Assembly (NCBI GenBank): GCA_017305665.1
Contig: JAFKKH010000025.1
Coordinates: 124,001-188,000 of the forward strand
DNA from: Hyphomicrobiales bacterium
Lineage (GTDB): Bacteria; Pseudomonadota; Alphaproteobacteria; Rhizobiales; Xanthobacteraceae
DNA length: 64,000 nt
Reading direction: 5' to 3'
This document shows, piece after piece, positions 9,508-19,095 of the stretch (positions are counted from its first letter, which is position 1; every line of letters starts with the position of its first letter). The position numbers and the translations under genes were made by a program. The notes below the pieces were generated by a model. That model was not told the DNA's origin, ran no database searches, and was given only the letters and a program-made list of their open reading frames with translations.

Positions 9508-9564
9508 CCGGCAGCCTCAGACCCCGGGGTGCGCTACCCAGCGCGACCAGATCGCGCGCCCGGC

Positions 9565-9855
9565 CTATCGGCGAAACCGTCTGCGGCGGACGTCAGGATA
9601 AGGCACGCGATCGTCCTCCTGCGGACGATAGAACGGATTGGCATCGCACCAGGCGAGACGGCCGGAAGCCGATGCCTTGCATTGCTCATAGGTGTCGAAG
9701 CTGCAATCTCCGACGGCGCTCATGTAGTAATCGCCCTTGATGCAGAATGGATAATCCCGAGCTTCCGCGGATGACGATGCCAGTCCGGTAAACGCGATCA
9801 TCGTTCCGATGGAAATCGCCGCCAAAAATCCACGAGTCGTCATCTTCGTTCGCAT
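9565..9855 (-). CDS. DUF3551-type small secreted protein
   Basis: A 96-residue exported protein. An N-terminal signal sequence (FLAAISIGTMIAFTGLASSSAEA) is followed by a short domain with four Cys (YPFCIKG, GDCSFDTYEQC, AWCDANPFY) and an Arg-rich tail. This pattern matches the DUF3551 family, which is numerous in Bradyrhizobium relatives and has no known function. The even Cys count suggests two disulfides in the periplasm. It is a single gene. An in-frame ATG at 9843 is an alternative start. Confidence 0.8.
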   Translation of the reverse strand: MRTKMTTRGFLAAISIGTMIAFTGLASSSAEARDYPFCIKGDYYMSAVGDCSFDTYEQCKASASGRLAWCDANPFYRPQEDDRVPYPDVRRRRFRR

Positions 9856-10110
9856 CTTCTTATGACCTCAGAACTTCTCTGCCGCGGCTTATAGTTTGAA
9901 AAGCCTTGGATCGACACCCTACCCGTCTGCATCGCGGCCATCTCCGTGGAGATACTTGGGGAGGTCTGATGCACACGATCCGGGCGGCGCAAGCAACCAG
10001 CATGTGCCCACACCTGCAAATCTTCGGCGTCTCGCGATTCTCGCAAACGCCCGGCGCGCGTATCCTCCAGCTCGTCTTGCAGTACGAGCAGCTTCCGATC
10101 AGCCACAAAC
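9856..10110. other. Intergenic DNA between DUF3551 gene and porin terminator
   Basis: About 255 bp upstream of the DUF3551 gene and downstream of the porin. It presumably carries the DUF3551 promoter. No convincing gene or RNA was seen. Confidence 0.4.
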
Positions 10111-10147
10111 AAAGAAAAACCTCCGGCAGTTTCCTGCCGGAGGTTCT
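10111..10147 (-). terminator. Rho-independent terminator after the porin gene
   Basis: Inverted repeat AACCTCCGGCAG / CTGCCGGAGGTT (12-bp arms, 4-base loop) at 10118-10145. On the minus strand it is followed by a T-rich tract (complement of AAAGAAAA, 10111-10119). It lies about 25 bp beyond the porin stop. Confidence 0.88.
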
Positions 10148-10171
10148 TAGATTGCCGTCAGGCGACTGGGA

Positions 10172-11650
10172 TTACCAGTTGCGCTGAGCGCGGAACAGCA
10201 CCTGCCAGGTGTTCTGATCCTTGGCTTCGTAGAGACCAGCCGGCTTGCCAACCACACCACCAGCAGCGAACAGACCGTCATACTTCTGGTCGAGCATGGT
10301 GTAGACAGCGTCAGCCGAGAAGGTCAGGTTCTTGACCGGAGTCCAGCGGGTGATCAAGCCGACCTGCCCGATGTTGTAGTCCGGGTTGCAACCCGCGACG
10401 CCGCCGCAGATGTAGTTCTTGGCGTTGCCGCTGAAGCTGATAGCCGCATAGGCACCGTAGATCGCGGTGTTCCAGTTCGGGTTCCAGTTGTGGGTGAACG
10501 CACCGCGCATACCCCAGGTCGTGACCAGCTCCTGCGAGCTGCCCGGAATGAAGACCGAGTCAGGCGCAAAGCCGATTCCGACGCTGCCGAGTGCACCAGG
10601 AAGGCTCGAGTTACCATAAATGGTCGCCGAACCAGCCGCACTGGCCAGATCCTGGATGTTGTAGCGGGTCGCACCATTGGTGTAGACGCCCTGCACGTTG
10701 AGGGTGTCACCCGGACCTGTCGGGATATTCTTGATCGACAGGGCGAGTGCACCGGCCCAACCCCACTTGTCGCCGGGGCCAGCGAGCGGGTTCACGCCGA
10801 GACCGTTCACACCGTAGTAAGCAGCGTTGTTGTCATGCGCTGCGAACGACGCCTGGAACAGACCCCAAGCCTGATCGACACGGAGCATACCAACAATGTC
10901 CGGAGCCACAGTGCCAGCATAGTCGCTCGAACCGTAACCGCCACCGATACCAGCCGCGATGTTGTTCACACCCGCCTGATAATACTGGGTCGGATCCTGC
11001 GCCGAAATCGACGCCGACACGCCGTTGCCGAATTCAGCGGTATACGTGAACTGGTTCACACCAGTGACCGTGCCGCCGCCGCCGACGAGACCGTCGAAGG
11101 TGTTACCCGGATAGGCCGTCCAGGGAGCGCTGAACTGCGAGACGGCTTTACCCATCGTGAAGCCAGCGAACTGGATGAACGCGTAGTAGACACCGAGCGA
11201 GCCGCCGGCGACCTTGTCGCCCGTAGCATCATACGCCGTGGTGCCCAAGCCGCTGCCCGTGGCGCCGTAGCCGCCCGAGGTCCAGGTGAAGGTCGCATCG
11301 AAGTAGGTGCGAACCACGCCGTACTCGGTCGCGGTGCGGGTATCGATGTTGAGGTCTTCACGCGAACGCCAGGTGTAGCCGTTCGAGAGACGGTTCTTCG
11401 CACCCGCAACGCCGTTGGTGTTGCCGGTGTAAACCGAGTTGGTACCAGCAGCAACGTCGACGCGCAGATAGCCGCCGAGCTTGATGCAGGTATCGGTGCC
11501 CGGGATATAGTAGAAGCCCGCGCCATACAGCGAGCAGATCTTCACGTACTCGACGGCCTTGGCCTTGAGCGGAAGATCGGCTGCCTGAGCCCCGCCAACA
11601 GCGAGGAGACCCGCCGCCGAGCCGAGGATAAGGCTCTTCATCATCTTCAT
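10172..11650 (-). CDS. Major outer-membrane porin, Omp2b-like (porin_2 family)
   Basis: General diffusion porin of the rhizobial type, 492 residues. The signal peptide (LILGSAAGLLAVGGAQA) ends at AADLPLKAKAVEYVKICSLYG, a common mature start in this family. Next comes CIKLGGYLRVD, the first beta strand, then many Gly/Ala/Tyr-rich amphipathic strands, and a C-terminus (NTWQVLFRAQRNW) ending in an aromatic residue for Bam recognition. GGAGG stands 7 nt before the ATG. The long upstream region and strong terminator fit a highly expressed single gene. Confidence 0.95.
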   Translation of the reverse strand: MKMMKSLILGSAAGLLAVGGAQAADLPLKAKAVEYVKICSLYGAGFYYIPGTDTCIKLGGYLRVDVAAGTNSVYTGNTNGVAGAKNRLSNGYTWRSREDLNIDTRTATEYGVVRTYFDATFTWTSGGYGATGSGLGTTAYDATGDKVAGGSLGVYYAFIQFAGFTMGKAVSQFSAPWTAYPGNTFDGLVGGGGTVTGVNQFTYTAEFGNGVSASISAQDPTQYYQAGVNNIAAGIGGGYGSSDYAGTVAPDIVGMLRVDQAWGLFQASFAAHDNNAAYYGVNGLGVNPLAGPGDKWGWAGALALSIKNIPTGPGDTLNVQGVYTNGATRYNIQDLASAAGSATIYGNSSLPGALGSVGIGFAPDSVFIPGSSQELVTTWGMRGAFTHNWNPNWNTAIYGAYAAISFSGNAKNYICGGVAGCNPDYNIGQVGLITRWTPVKNLTFSADAVYTMLDQKYDGLFAAGGVVGKPAGLYEAKDQNTWQVLFRAQRNW

Positions 11651-12384
11651 GTAAAACCTCCAAGTTGCTTATAGGGAAGGTTCCGGTTCCGCTGGGTGCG
11701 AGCACCCGAAGAAAAGTTCCCTTAGTCCCTGACTAAACCGCTAAGCCGTTCGCGCTTTTCGGACACTCCCGCTCAACGCGAGGGACTTAAGCGAACCACC
11801 TAAAACGGGACGACCTCGGGATGCCCCCCTCCGTCGCACGCTCACTGTTACTGAACAGTCCTGCACAAGCAACAAAGGAACGCCTCAGAATGGTACGAGT
11901 CTGGCCGTTTTTGGCCGGGTGTTGCACAAATAGCACGCAACTGTGATCACTTCACATTTGTAAGCGACTGTTATTTATATCGTTTTTCGATCGGTTCCAT
12001 TCGGGCAAGCTGACGGCGGGCCGCTGGGTCGGAGCCGTGCCCGACAGGTTAATCGGCGAATCTGAGGGCGAATCAACGGGCCGCTGACTGCCGCTGATTC
12101 TGTACGTTCCGCCCCCGGAACGACGCCAAGATCGCAGGATCACTGTCGGTTTGTTTGCTCAAAAACGTGGCCTGCCCTCGCCTCGCAGGCGCAATTGGAA
12201 CGCGGGCGTAACCGCGACGTCAATACACGGAACTGACATGATCTAAAGGACGGCGATGTGCCGATTGACCGGACATACGGGCGTTCGATGCGCCGACCAT
12301 TCCTCTCAAGACAACGGATGATCCCGCATGTTTGCAATCCGGTGCTTGCGGCTTGCGATCGTGTCGGGCATATCGGGCGCCAAC
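11651..12384. other. Porin upstream region and tRNA leader, no gene seen
   Basis: About 730 bp. The left part must contain the porin promoter and leader. The right part precedes the plus-strand tRNA-Ser. Short open frames lack ribosome binding sites and family signatures. I saw no strong hairpin with a T-run. Confidence 0.5.
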
Positions 12385-12478
12385 GGAGCTGTGGCCGAGT
12401 GGCTGAAGGCGGCGGTTTGCTAAACCGTTATAGGGTTGTAAAGCCCTATCGAGGGTTCGAATCCCTCCGGCTCCGCCA
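12385..12478 (+). tRNA. tRNA-Ser (anticodon GCT)
   Basis: A 94-nt class II tRNA with encoded CCA. The acceptor stem pairs GGAGCTG with CGGCTCC, followed by discriminator G and CCA. The anticodon loop TTGCTAA carries GCT, reading AGC/AGU serine codons, on the stem GCGGT/ACCGT. A long variable arm (TATAGGGTTGTAAAGCCCTATC region) and the T-arm GGTTCGAAT confirm tRNA-Ser. Confidence 0.97.
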
Positions 12479-12569
12479 TCCTGCTTCGCGCCCATGGTTC
12501 CAGGCACTTCGTGACGGAGGCTGGCGCGGGAATCACGTCCCGCACATGTCCGGCAAATCCGCAGTCGGA

Positions 12570-12836
12570 TCAGTGTACGGTCATCCAGGCACGGGCATCA
12601 CGCTGCGCCGTGGCGATCTCGACTTCCGTCATCTGTTCCGCAACTTCGCGACGCATGGCGATCGCATCGGGCCGCCCCTTGAGCGCCGCCAGATTGAACC
12701 ACTTATGTGCGGCCACCAGATCGACCAGACCGGCACGACCGCTTGCCCAATACAGGCCACGCTCGAACAGCACGTCCTGAATGGCGCTTTCGCTGACCGG
12801 CACTGCCGAATCGAAATCAATCAGCCCCTGAAACAT
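12570..12836 (-). CDS. Small Sel1-like repeat protein
   Basis: An 88-residue protein containing one Sel1-type (TPR-like) helical pair: ALYWAS-like helix, then AAHKWFNLAALKGRPDA and MRREVAEQMT. Such short proteins are common in Bradyrhizobium relatives. The role is unknown; Sel1 repeats usually bind other proteins. The frame stays open to 12953, but the ATG at 12836 has AAAGGA 9 nt upstream and removes an Arg-rich stretch with no family match. It converges towards the tRNA-Ser gene. Confidence 0.7.
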   Translation of the reverse strand: MFQGLIDFDSAVPVSESAIQDVLFERGLYWASGRAGLVDLVAAHKWFNLAALKGRPDAIAMRREVAEQMTEVEIATAQRDARAWMTVH

Positions 12837-13580
12837 CTGCCTGTTCCTTTTATCGTTAGCCGCCCTGCTCCGAGCGCGGCTCCGTCCACCTGTTTGTCGC
12901 CCCGCTGGTCCCGACCGCCGTTTGCCGGCGTGCCGTCCAGACGCACGGATCATGGCCGATAAAATTTGAAGAGCAGTTTAAGCATCGCGATGAATCGAAT
13001 CTGAACGCATCGCGCACGACATCATCGCCGAATTGCAAAAGTCCTTATTCCATGGGGCTTTTCGCGCAGGCGTGAATTTCGGTTTACCTTCGCATTTGGC
13101 AAACCGATAACCATTGCAACAACGCGCGTGCACGAGTGCCGATAGCCACGCGGCAAGCGACCAAGTCGCGATCCCGCACGAACGTCAGCGCGACGCTCGG
13201 GTCAATTCAAGTGCGATGGGAGAAAACAGTGAGGGGAAAATAAAAGCGCCGGGGCTTAAGCCACACCGGTGGCAAGGACGAGGGCGTCGGTGAACACGTC
13301 AGGATCAACTCTCACCTCGGCCGAAGCCGCCAGTGACATTGCGGATATTGAGATCCGCACCGAACGAAGACCGCCAATGAACCTCATCGCGCTCTTCTGC
13401 CGGACCGGTTGTCGCGGGAAATCCCGAAACCGACGATCCGACCGTTTGACCTGATGTCTCGCCGACACCCTCTTTCGTCGACCAGAGCCTGGATGGGAAA
13501 TCCGTTTCTGAGAAACAAACTCTCGCCGGCTCTTGTGACGTCGCCGGCATCAAGCTGCCGGCAATTCCATAAGGCGAACC
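12837..13580. other. Gene-poor region, nothing recognised
   Basis: About 740 bp. Several overlapping short frames exist on both strands (for example 13256-13468 minus, 13269-13454 plus), but none has a good ribosome binding site, a family signature or a secretion signal. The promoter of the Sel1-like gene should lie at its left edge. Confidence 0.4.
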
Positions 13581-13688
13581 TTACTTCTTCTTCTTGGCGA
13601 CCTTGCGGGTCTTCTTCGCAGTCTTCTTCACTGCGCTCTTCGCCTTCTTGGCTTTCGCCTTCTTCGCCTTCTTCGCTTTCTTGGCCAT
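13581..13688 (-). CDS. 35-residue Lys/Ala-rich histone H1-like basic peptide
   Basis: A short gene translating to a 35-residue peptide with 19 lysines arranged as AKK / KKAK repeats and ending KVAKKKK. An excellent ribosome binding site (AGGAGGGCAAT-ATG) and a clean TAA stop support it. The composition resembles the C-terminal tails of histone H1-like and AlgP/HC1-like bacterial proteins that bind DNA or RNA. Function is not known. The overlapping Glu-rich frame (13384-13776) is an artefact of the AAG/GAA periodicity. Confidence 0.7.
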   Translation of the reverse strand: MAKKAKKAKKAKAKKAKSAVKKTAKKTRKVAKKKK

Positions 13689-14272
13689 ATTGCCCTCCTG
13701 AGTTAGTGAGATGGCTTTTAGTCGGTGCGTGCACTCGGGAATCGAAATGCACTTCATTCCGAATACACCAACACATTGAAAAAAACAGTGTCCCGCTTAA
13801 GGAAGTGTTGACGGAGCGACCTCAGCGCATCAGCAGCGCGCGTCGTGACGACACGACGATGCATCGAGGACGCGATGCAAATAACCCGCGAAAATTCTAC
13901 GTCGACATTTGTCAAGCTTGCAGGAAATGGCTGTGCCACAGCAATATCCTGCATTCAGCGAACGAACGATCGACAATGGATATTCATCGCGCCGAGTCGC
14001 GGCGACAGATGAAAACCGTCATGCGCGGACTCTGAGTCGCGTTTTTTGGCAATAAAAAAATTTTCGGGAAAACTTTGGACGCCGCTCGTTCGACGCTCAC
14101 GGGCGGGCATCTTTTTGCGAATCGCGAAACGCGATTCGCAATCTGCTGTGTGCGTTGTGATCCGTCATCGTGAGTGCTGACGATCCCGTTACGCGCAACC
14201 AGACGACCTCAATCCTCGACGCGCGGACGATCCAATCTCATGAACGATGCCGTTCGGAGAGTGCCGGCGACG
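13689..14272. other. Gene-poor region containing a long perfect palindrome
   Basis: About 580 bp upstream of the Lys-rich peptide and downstream of gatB. I see no credible ORF. The main structure is the 27-bp palindrome at 14115-14141, listed separately. The right half of the Lys-rich peptide's promoter should be at 13689-13800. Confidence 0.4.
14115..14141. repeat. Perfect 12-3-12 palindrome with paired GANTC sites
   Basis: TTGCGAATCGCG, AAA, CGCGATTCGCAA: 12-bp perfect arms with a 3-base loop. On neither strand is it followed by a T-run, so it is not a typical terminator. Each arm contains a GANTC (GAATC / GATTC), the CcrM methylase target in alphaproteobacteria. It could be a regulator site or a REP-like hairpin 3' of gatB. 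Confidence 0.6.
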
Positions 14273-15757
14273 TCAGAGACCGAGCTTGGCCTTGAGCAGA
14301 TCGTTCACCGCTTGCGGGTTGGCCTTGCCGCCTGACGCCTTCATCACCTGACCGACGAACCAGCCGATCATCTGCGGCTTGGCACGCGCCTGCGCGACCT
14401 TGTCGGGATTGGCAGCGACGATGTCATCGACCGCCTTCTCGATCGCGCCCATGTCGGTGACCTGCTTCATACCGCGGGTCTCGACCAATTCCCGCGGGTC
14501 ACCGCCTTCGGTCCAGACGATTTCGAACAGCTCCTTGGCGATCTTGCCCGAGATGGTGCCCTCGCCGATCAGATCGACGATGGCAGCGAGTTGGGCTGAA
14601 GACACGGGAGACGTCGCGATATCCCGGCTTTCCTTGTTGAGCCGTCCAAACAGCTCGTTGATGACCCAATTGGCGGCCAGCTTGCCGTCGCGTCCTGCAT
14701 TGGCGAGACCTGTCAGCACCGCCTCGTAGAAGTTGGCGCTCTCGTGCTCGCTGACCAGCACAGCGGCATCATACGGCGTTAAGCCGAGGTCGGCGATGAA
14801 GCGCGCTTTCTTCTGGTCCGGCAGTTCCGGCAGATCGGCTTTCAGCGCATCGACAAACGCTTGCGGAAACTCCAGCGGCAAAAGGTCGGGATCGGGGAAA
14901 TAGCGGTAGTCGTGCGCCTCTTCCTTGGAGCGCATCGAGCGGGTTTCGCCCCTGTCCGGATCGAACAGCCGGGTTTCCTGATCGATGCTGCCGCCGTCCT
15001 CGATGATCTCGATCTGGCGTCGTGCCTCGTAGTCGATCGCCTGACCGATGAAGCGGATCGAATTGACGTTCTTGATCTCGCAACGGGTGCCGAACGCCTC
15101 TCCAGGCCGGCGCACGGAGACGTTGACGTCGGCACGCAGGTTGCCCTTCTCCATGTCGCCATCGCAGGTTCCGAGATAGCGCAGGATCGACCGCAGTTTG
15201 GTCACATACGCCTTGGCCTGGTCCGCCGAGCGCATATCGGGCCTGGAGACAATTTCCATCAGCGCAACGCCTGAGCGGTTGAGGTCGATCGCGCTCATGT
15301 CGGCGTGCTGATCGTGCACGGACTTGCCGGCGTCCTGCTCCAGATGCAGCCGCTCGATACCGACTGCGACGCTTTCGCCGTCGGCGAGATCGATCACGAC
15401 CTCACCCTCGCCGACGATCGGCGACTTGTACTGACTGATCTGATAGCCCTGCGGCAGATCGGGATAGAAATAATTCTTGCGATCGAACACCGAGCGCAGG
15501 TTGATCTGCGCATTCAAGCCGAGGCCGGTGCGTACCGCCTGCCGAACGCATTCCTCGTTGATGACCGGCAGCATGCCCGGCATCGCCGCATCGACCAGCG
15601 AGACATGGCTATTGGGATCGCCACCGAACGCGGTCGAGGCTCCCGAAAACAGTTTTGCGTTGGACGTGACCTGGGCATGGACTTCCAGCCCGATCACGAT
15701 TTCCCAATCGCCGGTGGCGCCCTTGATAAGTTTCGACGGTTTGACAGGTGCGTTCAT
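14273..15757 (-). CDS. gatB: Asp-tRNA(Asn)/Glu-tRNA(Gln) amidotransferase subunit B
   Basis: Kinase and tRNA-binding subunit of GatCAB, which activates the misacylated Glu/Asp on tRNA. The 494 residues contain GLEVHAQ near residue 24 and the KLFSG and [15 protein letters not shown] segments. The active cradle includes [18 protein letters not shown] and [14 protein letters not shown], and a YqeY-like C-terminal domain ends [13 protein letters not shown]. It is the last gene of the minus-strand gat locus, 69 bp after the patatin-like gene; gatA is about 1.9 kb away. Confidence 0.97.
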   Translation of the reverse strand: MNAPVKPSKLIKGATGDWEIVIGLEVHAQVTSNAKLFSGASTAFGGDPNSHVSLVDAAMPGMLPVINEECVRQAVRTGLGLNAQINLRSVFDRKNYFYPDLPQGYQISQYKSPIVGEGEVVIDLADGESVAVGIERLHLEQDAGKSVHDQHADMSAIDLNRSGVALMEIVSRPDMRSADQAKAYVTKLRSILRYLGTCDGDMEKGNLRADVNVSVRRPGEAFGTRCEIKNVNSIRFIGQAIDYEARRQIEIIEDGGSIDQETRLFDPDRGETRSMRSKEEAHDYRYFPDPDLLPLEFPQAFVDALKADLPELPDQKKARFIADLGLTPYDAAVLVSEHESANFYEAVLTGLANAGRDGKLAANWVINELFGRLNKESRDIATSPVSSAQLAAIVDLIGEGTISGKIAKELFEIVWTEGGDPRELVETRGMKQVTDMGAIEKAVDDIVAANPDKVAQARAKPQMIGWFVGQVMKASGGKANPQAVNDLLKAKLGL

Positions 15758-15826
15758 GAGCGGGCTTTTACCCCGGGCCTTGCAGCGGGAAAACCCCCGT
15801 CCGCATCAATTGAATTGCCGTTCCGA

Positions 15827-17206
15827 TCACATACTGCCCGCAAATGCGCGGAAGACCGGAGACGCTCGGAGCGCATCGCGACCGGCCGCGATCACCTCGT
15901 CCACCTGCTGGGGTGGCAGATGGAAACGGGTCGGAACGGCATCCAGGCGGGCGGCACGTGCGGGATCGAGCTGATCGAAGCCGAGCCGACCGACGAACAG
16001 TTTCAGGTCATGGCAGTTCCAACCGCGCGGCGCGCCATAACGCGCGCGATCTGCCGCCGACAGACCGCAGCGCCAACGGATCAACGACGACTGCCAGTCA
16101 GCCATGGTCCGTTCGAACGCGGTGTAGCCGGCGCCGACACTGGCATCGATCGCGGTATCCGCCGCCGCCTTGACCAGTTCGACGCCACTTGGCCCCTCGA
16201 CGGTGTTGATCCAGTTGCCGGACAGGCCAGTCTTGGCATCGACCACCAGAAACAGCCCGCGCCGCAGTTTGACCGCCTGCTGCGGCGACAGCGGACCGTA
16301 CGGCGTATCCGCCGACAGCCGCGCGATGGTGAAGCCGGACAGGCCGTAGTTGTCGACGAGACCGCCATCGAGCAGCTTGATGTAGGGGATCTCGCCGTCG
16401 TGATACCGGCTGACCGCCTTCGCGAACGCGCTCAGCATCGGCGGCGCGTCGCGGTTGTCGCGCGCTTTCACGATCCAGGCCGGCAGCGGATCGTTGCAGC
16501 GGCGCGGATAGGTCTGGATCACCACCGGCGCGAACGCGACCGGGACGGCCGCCGACGCTGCGACCGCGTTCGCGATCGGATAGCTCGACAGGTCGCTGCA
16601 CATGGCGCGGAACGCCGTCGCGCCGAACACGAACGGTGTGCGGTTGTAGATGTCGGAGGCGTTGATCCAGACCCGCGGCCGCGCTGCTTTGCGAAGGTCA
16701 GCGAAGGTCGCGCCGTGAAACAGATTGACGTCAAGCCAGCGCGGCAGGCCACGGGAGTCGTTGATGCCGCCGGCGAACGCCTTGCCGAGCGTGGCGAGGT
16801 TGAGATCGGTCTGAAGCCCCTCCTCGGCGTTGCGCAGGAGGAATTTTTCGCGGAAGTCGGCCAGCGCCGCGCGCTTGCGCAATCCGTAATAGGCCGCCGT
16901 CACCGATCCGCCGGACACCCCGGAAATGAAATCGATGCGATCGATCATGGATGCGCTACCGCCGCGCACCGGCGTCTGCGCCATCCCCTCGAGCACGCCG
17001 AAGGAAAACGCCGCCGCGCGCGTACCGCCACCCGAGAACGACAACCCGACGAGATCATCGTCGCTGGCGGGCCGCTCGTCGAAGTTCTCGCGAGACTGAC
17101 CAGCGAGGCCAGCGCTGCCGCCGGGCTGATTGACCGGCGCATTCTGGATCGATGCGCAACCGAGCAGCACCGCGCACAGTCCGACGATGGGAAACGCTGA
17201 ACGCAT
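15827..17206 (-). CDS. Patatin-like phospholipase, predicted lipoprotein
   Basis: A 459-residue patatin-family lipid acyl hydrolase. FSGGGTRAA (about 57-65) is the oxyanion-hole motif, GVSGGS supplies the nucleophile Ser98, and KLLDGGLVDNYG the catalytic Asp of the Ser-Asp dyad. The start at 17206 gives a signal peptide with lipobox LLGC (Cys17), so the protein is probably lipid-anchored in the periplasm; the frame is open to 17266 but a longer N-terminus would spoil the signal. A weak ribosome binding site is noted. It lies between gatA and gatB on the same strand, with no obvious link to tRNA amidation. The substrate is unknown. Confidence 0.85.
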   Translation of the reverse strand: MRSAFPIVGLCAVLLGCASIQNAPVNQPGGSAGLAGQSRENFDERPASDDDLVGLSFSGGGTRAAAFSFGVLEGMAQTPVRGGSASMIDRIDFISGVSGGSVTAAYYGLRKRAALADFREKFLLRNAEEGLQTDLNLATLGKAFAGGINDSRGLPRWLDVNLFHGATFADLRKAARPRVWINASDIYNRTPFVFGATAFRAMCSDLSSYPIANAVAASAAVPVAFAPVVIQTYPRRCNDPLPAWIVKARDNRDAPPMLSAFAKAVSRYHDGEIPYIKLLDGGLVDNYGLSGFTIARLSADTPYGPLSPQQAVKLRRGLFLVVDAKTGLSGNWINTVEGPSGVELVKAAADTAIDASVGAGYTAFERTMADWQSSLIRWRCGLSAADRARYGAPRGWNCHDLKLFVGRLGFDQLDPARAARLDAVPTRFHLPPQQVDEVIAAGRDALRASPVFRAFAGSM

Positions 17207-17329
17207 GAATCTACAAACGATCAAATCGGCCGCTCGATTATCGCCCGCGAACCGGTCAATAGCCAATCAAACCGCCTTACCGCGATGTCGCACGGACATC
17301 ATGGTTAATGCGTGGCGGTCGGTCGTGTC

Positions 17330-17629
17330 CTATCCGTGTCCAAGCAATGCCGCGACGATCCGCTCCCACTCCGCCGCGAGCGCGTCCGTCGCAACCGATT
17401 GGCCCGCGCGACGGTACCAGTAGGCCGCGTTGCCAAGATCGCCTTCGACGCGATGCAGATAGGCGTGGACCCACGACGCATCAGAGCCGACGTCATCCTG
17501 CGCGATGGCATGCGCCTTGTCCCAAGCGCCCTTCGCCGCCCACCACAGAGCCGTTAGCGGCGCTGATATATCCTGCGGCGGAGCCGCGTCCGCCAGGCTG
17601 GCCGTGAAGGCCGCCGCTGTCACCACCAC
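17330..17629 (-). CDS. Conserved hypothetical protein coupled to gatA
   Basis: About 99 residues from one of three consecutive GTG codons (17629, 17626, 17623), overlapping the gatA stop codon, with GGAG just upstream, so translation is probably coupled. The sequence is helical and rich in Trp and Ala: [44 protein letters not shown], then [13 protein letters not shown] recognise it as a small protein often found beside gatA in this group, with no known function. The paired helices resemble a TPR-like unit, but that is a guess. Confidence 0.75.
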   Translation of the reverse strand: MVVTAAAFTASLADAAPPQDISAPLTALWWAAKGAWDKAHAIAQDDVGSDASWVHAYLHRVEGDLGNAAYWYRRAGQSVATDALAAEWERIVAALLGHG

Positions 17630-19095
17630 CGCTCCGGCGTGAAGCGTCCCGCGGCCTGTTCGATCACCTCGCCAAGCGAAACCAATGTCTCCTCGTCGAA
17701 CGGCCGGCCGATCAGTTGCAGGCCAAGCGGCAACCCTTGTGCGTCCTTGCCCGCGGGCACCGCGATCCCCGGCAGGCCGGCCATGTTCACCGTCACCGTG
17801 AAGATGTCGTTGAGATACATCTCGATCGGATCGGCTCCGGTCTTCTCGCCGATGCCGAACGCAGCCGACGGCGTTGCCGGCGTCAGGATCGCGTCGACGC
17901 CCGCCGCGTAGCAATCCTCGAAATCCTTCTTGATCAGCGTGCGGACCTTCTGCGCACGGAGATAATAGGCGTCGTAATAACCGGCCGACAGCACATAGGT
18001 GCCGATCATGACACGGCGGCGCACTTCCGCGCCAAACCCCTTGGCGCGAGTGTTCTCATACATCTCGGCAATGTTGCGGCCATCGACGCGAGCGCCGTAG
18101 CGAACACCGTCATAGCGCGCGAGGTTCGAGGAGGCTTCCGCCGGCGCAACGATGTAATAGGCCGGCAACGCGTATTTGGTGTGCGGCAGCGACACCTCCA
18201 CCAGCTCCGCGCCCGCCGCCTTGAGCCAGTCCGCGCCTTGCGTCCACAGTTTCTCGATCTCGGCGGGCATGCCGTCGAGCCGATACTCCTTCGGGATGCC
18301 GATCTTCATGCCCTTCACGGATTTGCCGACCGCCGCTTCGTAGTCCGGCACCGGACGATCGACCGACGTCGTATCCTTCGGATCGTGACCGGCCATCGAG
18401 CGCATCAGGATCGCGGCATCGCGCACGGTGCGTGCGATCGGCCCGGCCTGATCGAGGGATGAGGCAAACGCCACGATGCCCCAGCGCGAGCAGCGGCCAT
18501 AGGTCGGCTTGATACCGACCGTGCCGGTGAACGCCGCCGGCTGGCGGATCGAGCCGCCGGTGTCGGTCGCCGTCGCGCCAAGGCATAGGCTCGCCGCCAC
18601 CGCCGAGGCCGAACCGCCCGACGAACCGCCGGGCACCAGCTTCGCATCGGAGCTGGCACGCCGCCATGGATTTACCACCGGACCGAAGCATGAGGTCTCG
18701 TTCGACGATCCCATCGCGAATTCGTCGTTGTTGAGCTTGCCCAGCATCACAGCACCGTCGCGCCAGAGCTGCGACGTCACCGTCGATTCATAGGGCGGCT
18801 TGAAATCGCCGAGGATGCGCGAGCACGCCGTGGTTCGCGTGCCTTCCGTCGCAAACAGATCCTTGATGCCGAGCGGCAGGCCGTTGAGCGGTCCGCTCTC
18901 GCCTTTCGCAATCCGTGCATCGGCGGCACGCGCCATCTTCCGCGCTTGATCCGGCGTCTCCAGCACATAGGCATTGAGCGCGCGGGCCTGCTCCATCGCC
19001 GCGAGATGGGCGTCGGTCAGATCGAGCGACGTGAAGGATTTTTTCGCGAGACCATCGCGGGCCTCAGCGAGCGTGAGCGAAGTCAGGTCCGTCAT
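17620..19095 (-). CDS. gatA: Asp-tRNA(Asn)/Glu-tRNA(Gln) amidotransferase subunit A
   Basis: Glutaminase subunit of GatCAB; it releases ammonia from glutamine for transfer to the activated aminoacyl-tRNA. The 491 residues hold the amidase-signature Ser-cisSer-Lys triad: Lys in [10 protein letters not shown] (about 77), and the serines in [13 protein letters not shown] and [13 protein letters not shown]. The C-terminus ends [14 protein letters not shown]. The start overlaps the 68-residue ORF by 4 bp (ATGA) and the stop overlaps the next small gene, so all three are probably co-translated. Confidence 0.98.
   Translation of the reverse strand: MTDLTSLTLAEARDGLAKKSFTSLDLTDAHLAAMEQARALNAYVLETPDQARKMARAADARIAKGESGPLNGLPLGIKDLFATEGTRTTACSRILGDFKPPYESTVTSQLWRDGAVMLGKLNNDEFAMGSSNETSCFGPVVNPWRRASSDAKLVPGGSSGGSASAVAASLCLGATATDTGGSIRQPAAFTGTVGIKPTYGRCSRWGIVAFASSLDQAGPIARTVRDAAILMRSMAGHDPKDTTSVDRPVPDYEAAVGKSVKGMKIGIPKEYRLDGMPAEIEKLWTQGADWLKAAGAELVEVSLPHTKYALPAYYIVAPAEASSNLARYDGVRYGARVDGRNIAEMYENTRAKGFGAEVRRRVMIGTYVLSAGYYDAYYLRAQKVRTLIKKDFEDCYAAGVDAILTPATPSAAFGIGEKTGADPIEMYLNDIFTVTVNMAGLPGIAVPAGKDAQGLPLGLQLIGRPFDEETLVSLGEVIEQAAGRFTPERWW

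Noticed and set aside
10490-11674. 394-residue plus frame opposite the porin
   Set aside because: Antisense artefact of a high-GC gene; the minus-strand frame has a signal peptide and porin signature.
12220-12507. Minus-strand frame overlapping the tRNA-Ser gene
   Set aside because: It is read through the complement of the tRNA, a typical false gene; the tRNA structure explains the sequence.
13384-13776. Glu-rich 130-residue minus frame
   Set aside because: It is the shifted reading of the AAG-rich Lys peptide gene; the 35-residue frame has the ribosome site and a clean stop.
14115-14141. Rho-independent terminator after gatB
   Set aside because: The stem is strong, but on the minus strand it is followed by A residues, and on the plus strand by a mixed sequence, so it lacks the U-tract.
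15305-17200. 631-residue plus frame opposite gatB and the patatin-like gene
   Set aside because: Spans two real minus-strand genes and their gap; no domain and no conserved start.
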